From Halalkalibacter okhensis (lineage in GTDB: Bacteria; Bacillota; Bacilli; Bacillales; Bacillaceae_D), in the NCBI RefSeq assembly GCF_000787375.1, contig NZ_JRJU01000002.1, positions 223,920 to 287,919 on the forward strand: a DNA stretch of 64,000 nt, in the 5' to 3' direction. Positions 62,601 through 64,000 of this stretch are shown here, one piece after another. The position numbers were made by a program, and so were the translations under genes. Numbering within the stretch: position 1 is the first letter of the stretch; the number at the start of each line of letters is the position of its first letter. The notes beneath the pieces were generated by a model. It was not told the origin of the DNA. It was given only the letters and a program-made list of their open reading frames with translations, and did no database searches.

Positions 62601-62733
62601 CCATATCAAAAGATATCGGTGGAAATAATTCTTGGTCTAACTTAGTTACCGAGAAAAAACCAATGAAAAATATGAAGACAACCATCAGGCCCACAAAAAT
62701 TTTTCTGTCCAACAGGAATTTGATTAAGGACAT
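59677..62733 (-). CDS. RND-family efflux transporter (SwrC/AcrB-like)
   Basis: I set the start at ATG 62733 (MSLIKFLLDRKIFVG) behind GGGAGTG; the frame opens 15 bases further up. The 1018-aa protein has the twelve-helix RND build with two large extracytoplasmic domains, the TM4 proton-relay Asp in GIGMMVDASIVIMES and the second repeat ending near ISVVLNNAILLIDRT-like VLNNAILLIDRT. Firmicute members such as SwrC export surfactin or other lipids and lack an outer-membrane partner. No membrane-fusion protein gene is beside it. Confidence 0.9.
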   Translation of the reverse strand: MSLIKFLLDRKIFVGLMVVFIFFIGFFSVTKLDQELFPPISFDMALIHVDAGELATLDVEQQVTEPIEQVLSNIDGVDSYESSSYIGQSAITVFIEEGRGDEVFKVIESQTLPLQAQLPAVNHLEALQYSTEQPFDFFMSISNGSIEKMSQFAKEVVKPRLEQLPEVREVRFEGLEDYEVTIQLQKDTMEELNLDVTQVSQFLQQSNIITSLGTFTEEENEPIIRWDTTFEKIEHVENLTMPTSDGMKHLHEIADVSLKVSEGSTGVWKDGSNDFIFTQVGRVSNVTQIEMAEAVRNEVEKMKEEGLVNGFDFDYIVSQADYIADAIDGVTYNILLGGLLSILTLIVFLRNVRATLIIGISIPASILLTFSSMWILGYSFNIISLIALGLGIGMMVDASIVIMESIYRKKEQGLGNREAVLKGIKEVATAVFASMLTTIVVFIPIGLLGGETGKFMMILSVVVIVTLVSSVIVSFTLIPSLCENFLKVSSKQKEIAENRTIRSYGNILSWMTKRKRRRYGVVGLFAVMFIGSLFLTTKIPMTVMPDVFNRYSEVMITLESGVTPTEKEEIVSQINNSLENITDVKESFVLDQLDYLYLLINMTTGEEVTLEQKAVNEQIFNELRMLEEQFPVESVYSALDEGGGGYPIQLEVVGDDLERLKELAISLEEELNQTNGIVGSKRTSEKHVEEQLIVLKEEEMKEDGLTALQLLQEMDASQTKQPIGHLLDSDVTPIYIESENSLVKKSDLLDLEIETPQGQKSLSDYIKLETTMMPTQIDRKDGQRVVKVLADISDRDLGSVNRDVQALIQQFNTPEGYTVSISGDLEAQQEAIQDMLLILGIAVFLVYVVMAVQFNHLVHPIIVMTIIPMTITGVILGLFVTQRELSIMSAMGVIMLIGIVLNNAILLIDRTKQLRLEEKSIHEAVIEAGKNRIRPIFLTTLTTVAGMFPLAISTGVASNYQAPLATVVITGLLFSTLITLLLIPAVYMLFDDVARGMKRLYRKKEDLPNTSSTRNQNH

Positions 62734-62878
62734 TTTTTTCACTCCCATCTATTTACATACCTTTTTATTATAAGAGACTTTCCGAAAAATAATATTAATT
62801 TTTTCATAATTGAAGGATATTTTAGAAAAAATTTACAAAACCTTAGTCCTATAGAAATTACGGATTTTTATTAATTGA

Positions 62879-62907
62879 TTGACATCATAAACAAACTATT
62901 GTAAAGT
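62879..62907 (+). promoter_or_regulatory. Promoter of guaC
   Basis: TTGACA (62879-62884) and TAAAGT (62902-62907) are separated by 17 bases. The leader to the ATG is about 60 bases and shows no purine-riboswitch core. Confidence 0.75.
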
Positions 62908-62971
62908 ACCTAAGGGTCGAACATTTATGTTACACCCAAACCACAATATTCGTATTTAGAGGTGAATACCT

Positions 62972-63955
62972 ATGGAAAATGTATTTGATTACGAAGATAT
63001 TCAATTAATCCCTGCAAAATGTATTGTTAATAGCCGTTCAGAATGTGATACAACAACAACGCTAGGCGGAAGATCTTTTAAATTGCCAGTTGTACCTGCA
63101 AATATGCAGACCATTATAGATGAGAACATCGCTCTTTACTTAGCAGAAAATGGTTACTTCTATGTTATGCATCGTTTCGAGCCAGAAAAGCGTCTTGATT
63201 TTATTAAAGATATGCATAAACGCGGCCTATTTGCTTCAATTAGTGTCGGTGTGAAAGATGAAGAATATAACTTTGTTCAACAATTAGCAGACGAAAGCCT
63301 TATGCCTGAATACATTACAATCGATATTGCACATGGTCATTCAAATGCAGTAATCGAAATGATTCAACATATCAAAAAACTGTTACCTGAAAGCTTTGTC
63401 ATTGCAGGTAATGTTGGAACACCAGAAGCTGTACGTGAATTAGAAAATGCTGGTGCTGATGCAACAAAAGTTGGCATTGGACCAGGGAAAGTTTGTATTA
63501 CGAAGATTAAAACCGGTTTTGGTACAGGAGGCTGGCAATTAGCTGCTGTTCGCTGGTGTGCCAAAGCAGCAACGAAACCTATTATTGCCGACGGTGGAAT
63601 CCGTACACATGGCGATATCGCTAAATCAGTTCGTTTTGGTGCCACGATGGTTATGATCGGGTCCCTCTTTGCAGGTCATGAAGAATCTCCTGGAGAAACG
63701 ATTGAAAAAGATGGTAAGCTCTATAAAGAATACTTCGGCTCTGCTTCTGAGTTTCAAAAAGGCGAGAAGAAGAATGTAGAAGGCAAGAAGATTGTGGTTG
63801 AACACAAAGGTTCACTACAAGACACATTGATCGAAATGGAGCAAGACCTTCAGTCCTCTATCTCTTATGCAGGTGGAACGAAATTAGATTCCATTCGTCA
63901 CGTAGATTATGTGATTGTTAAGAACTCTATTTTTAACGGTGACAAGACGTACTAA
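62972..63955 (+). CDS. guaC: GMP reductase
   Basis: The 327-aa protein belongs to the IMPDH/GMPR family. It has the catalytic Cys175 in [11 protein letters not shown], the flap [11 protein letters not shown], and [15 protein letters not shown] for phosphate binding. There are no CBS domains, and the length fits GuaC type 2 rather than GuaB. It converts GMP to IMP with NADPH. An AGAGGTG site precedes the ATG. The last bases of the window (AAAAAAGCTCCTCCT) look like the left arm of its terminator. Confidence 0.94.
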   Translation: MENVFDYEDIQLIPAKCIVNSRSECDTTTTLGGRSFKLPVVPANMQTIIDENIALYLAENGYFYVMHRFEPEKRLDFIKDMHKRGLFASISVGVKDEEYNFVQQLADESLMPEYITIDIAHGHSNAVIEMIQHIKKLLPESFVIAGNVGTPEAVRELENAGADATKVGIGPGKVCITKIKTGFGTGGWQLAAVRWCAKAATKPIIADGGIRTHGDIAKSVRFGATMVMIGSLFAGHEESPGETIEKDGKLYKEYFGSASEFQKGEKKNVEGKKIVVEHKGSLQDTLIEMEQDLQSSISYAGGTKLDSIRHVDYVIVKNSIFNGDKTY

Positions 63956-64000
63956 AATAAAATCCAAAATAAGAAACTAGTAAATAAAAAAGCTCCTCCT

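Noticed and set aside
62908..62971. Purine riboswitch ahead of guaC
   Set aside because: The leader is only about 60 bases and lacks the three-way junction core.

Overview
The window looks like chromosomal DNA from a low-GC, spore-forming Bacillota of the Bacillaceae. This rests on gene content and signals: a BirA-type biotin operon resembling Bacillus yhfUTS, a Ytr-like GntR/ABC operon, an intracellular subtilisin with a LIPY propeptide, a SAM-I riboswitch ahead of metNIQ, paired CNNM/CorC proteins, strong GGAGG ribosome binding sites with GTG/TTG starts, and an SOS box of the CGAAC-N4-GTTCG type. An alkaliphilic or halotolerant bacillus is a guess from the overall style. There is no rRNA, phage, plasmid or insertion-sequence gene. 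One tRNA-Gln is present.

Layout. 1-3.6 kb: the edge of a sugar operon (FGGY kinase, fructose-6-phosphate aldolase-like enzyme, GntR regulator) with relics of a DeoR and a LacI regulator, a small membrane protein and a HAD phosphatase. 3.7-8.1 kb: a LnrLMN-like drug-efflux ABC operon and a formate/nitrite-type channel. 8.2-12.7 kb: a large SF1 helicase gene broken by one frameshift, with a winged-helix partner. 13-20.8 kb: two alpha/beta hydrolases, a PadR-HAAS membrane-protein operon, trhO, a YuzB-like protein, pirin and a LytTR-DUF3021 pair. 20.9-26.1 kb: an amidohydrolase, a 52-bp tandem repeat, a TauE/SafE exporter, an NMT1/SsuA-type lipoprotein and a divergent regulator that fuses an excisionase-like HTH to the same kind of binding-protein domain.

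26.2-32.2 kb: the Ytr-like operon with its operator, two DUF3887 lipoproteins (one fused to a hydrolase), an AraC/GyrI-like regulator and small proteins. 32.4-35.4 kb: carboxyspermidine dehydrogenase and decarboxylase behind a leader of about 530 nt that folds into many helices and ends in an intrinsic terminator. 35.5-38.6 kb: a diverged second copy of the 52-bp repeat, then metQ, metI and metN with promoter, SAM riboswitch and terminator. 39.4-47.6 kb: an ABC efflux pair, an orphan LacI regulator, small basic proteins, tRNA-Gln, an AEC transporter, a YdeI-like protein, and a TetR regulator divergent from a YhgE/Pip-type membrane protein.

47.7-64 kb: the intracellular serine protease; a gene-poor stretch holding a 43-residue membrane peptide with an SOS-like box upstream and a convergent antisense transcript; a BirA-controlled bioY, acyl-CoA ligase, thiolase and MaoC operon; a GAF histidine kinase cut by an in-frame TGA; a membrane acyltransferase; two CNNM/CorC paralogues; an RND exporter; and guaC.

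The signals most worth follow-up are the structured leader of the polyamine operon, the SOS-linked small peptide with antisense RNA, the HTH/binding-protein fusion regulator, and the two loci of the 52-bp repeat.
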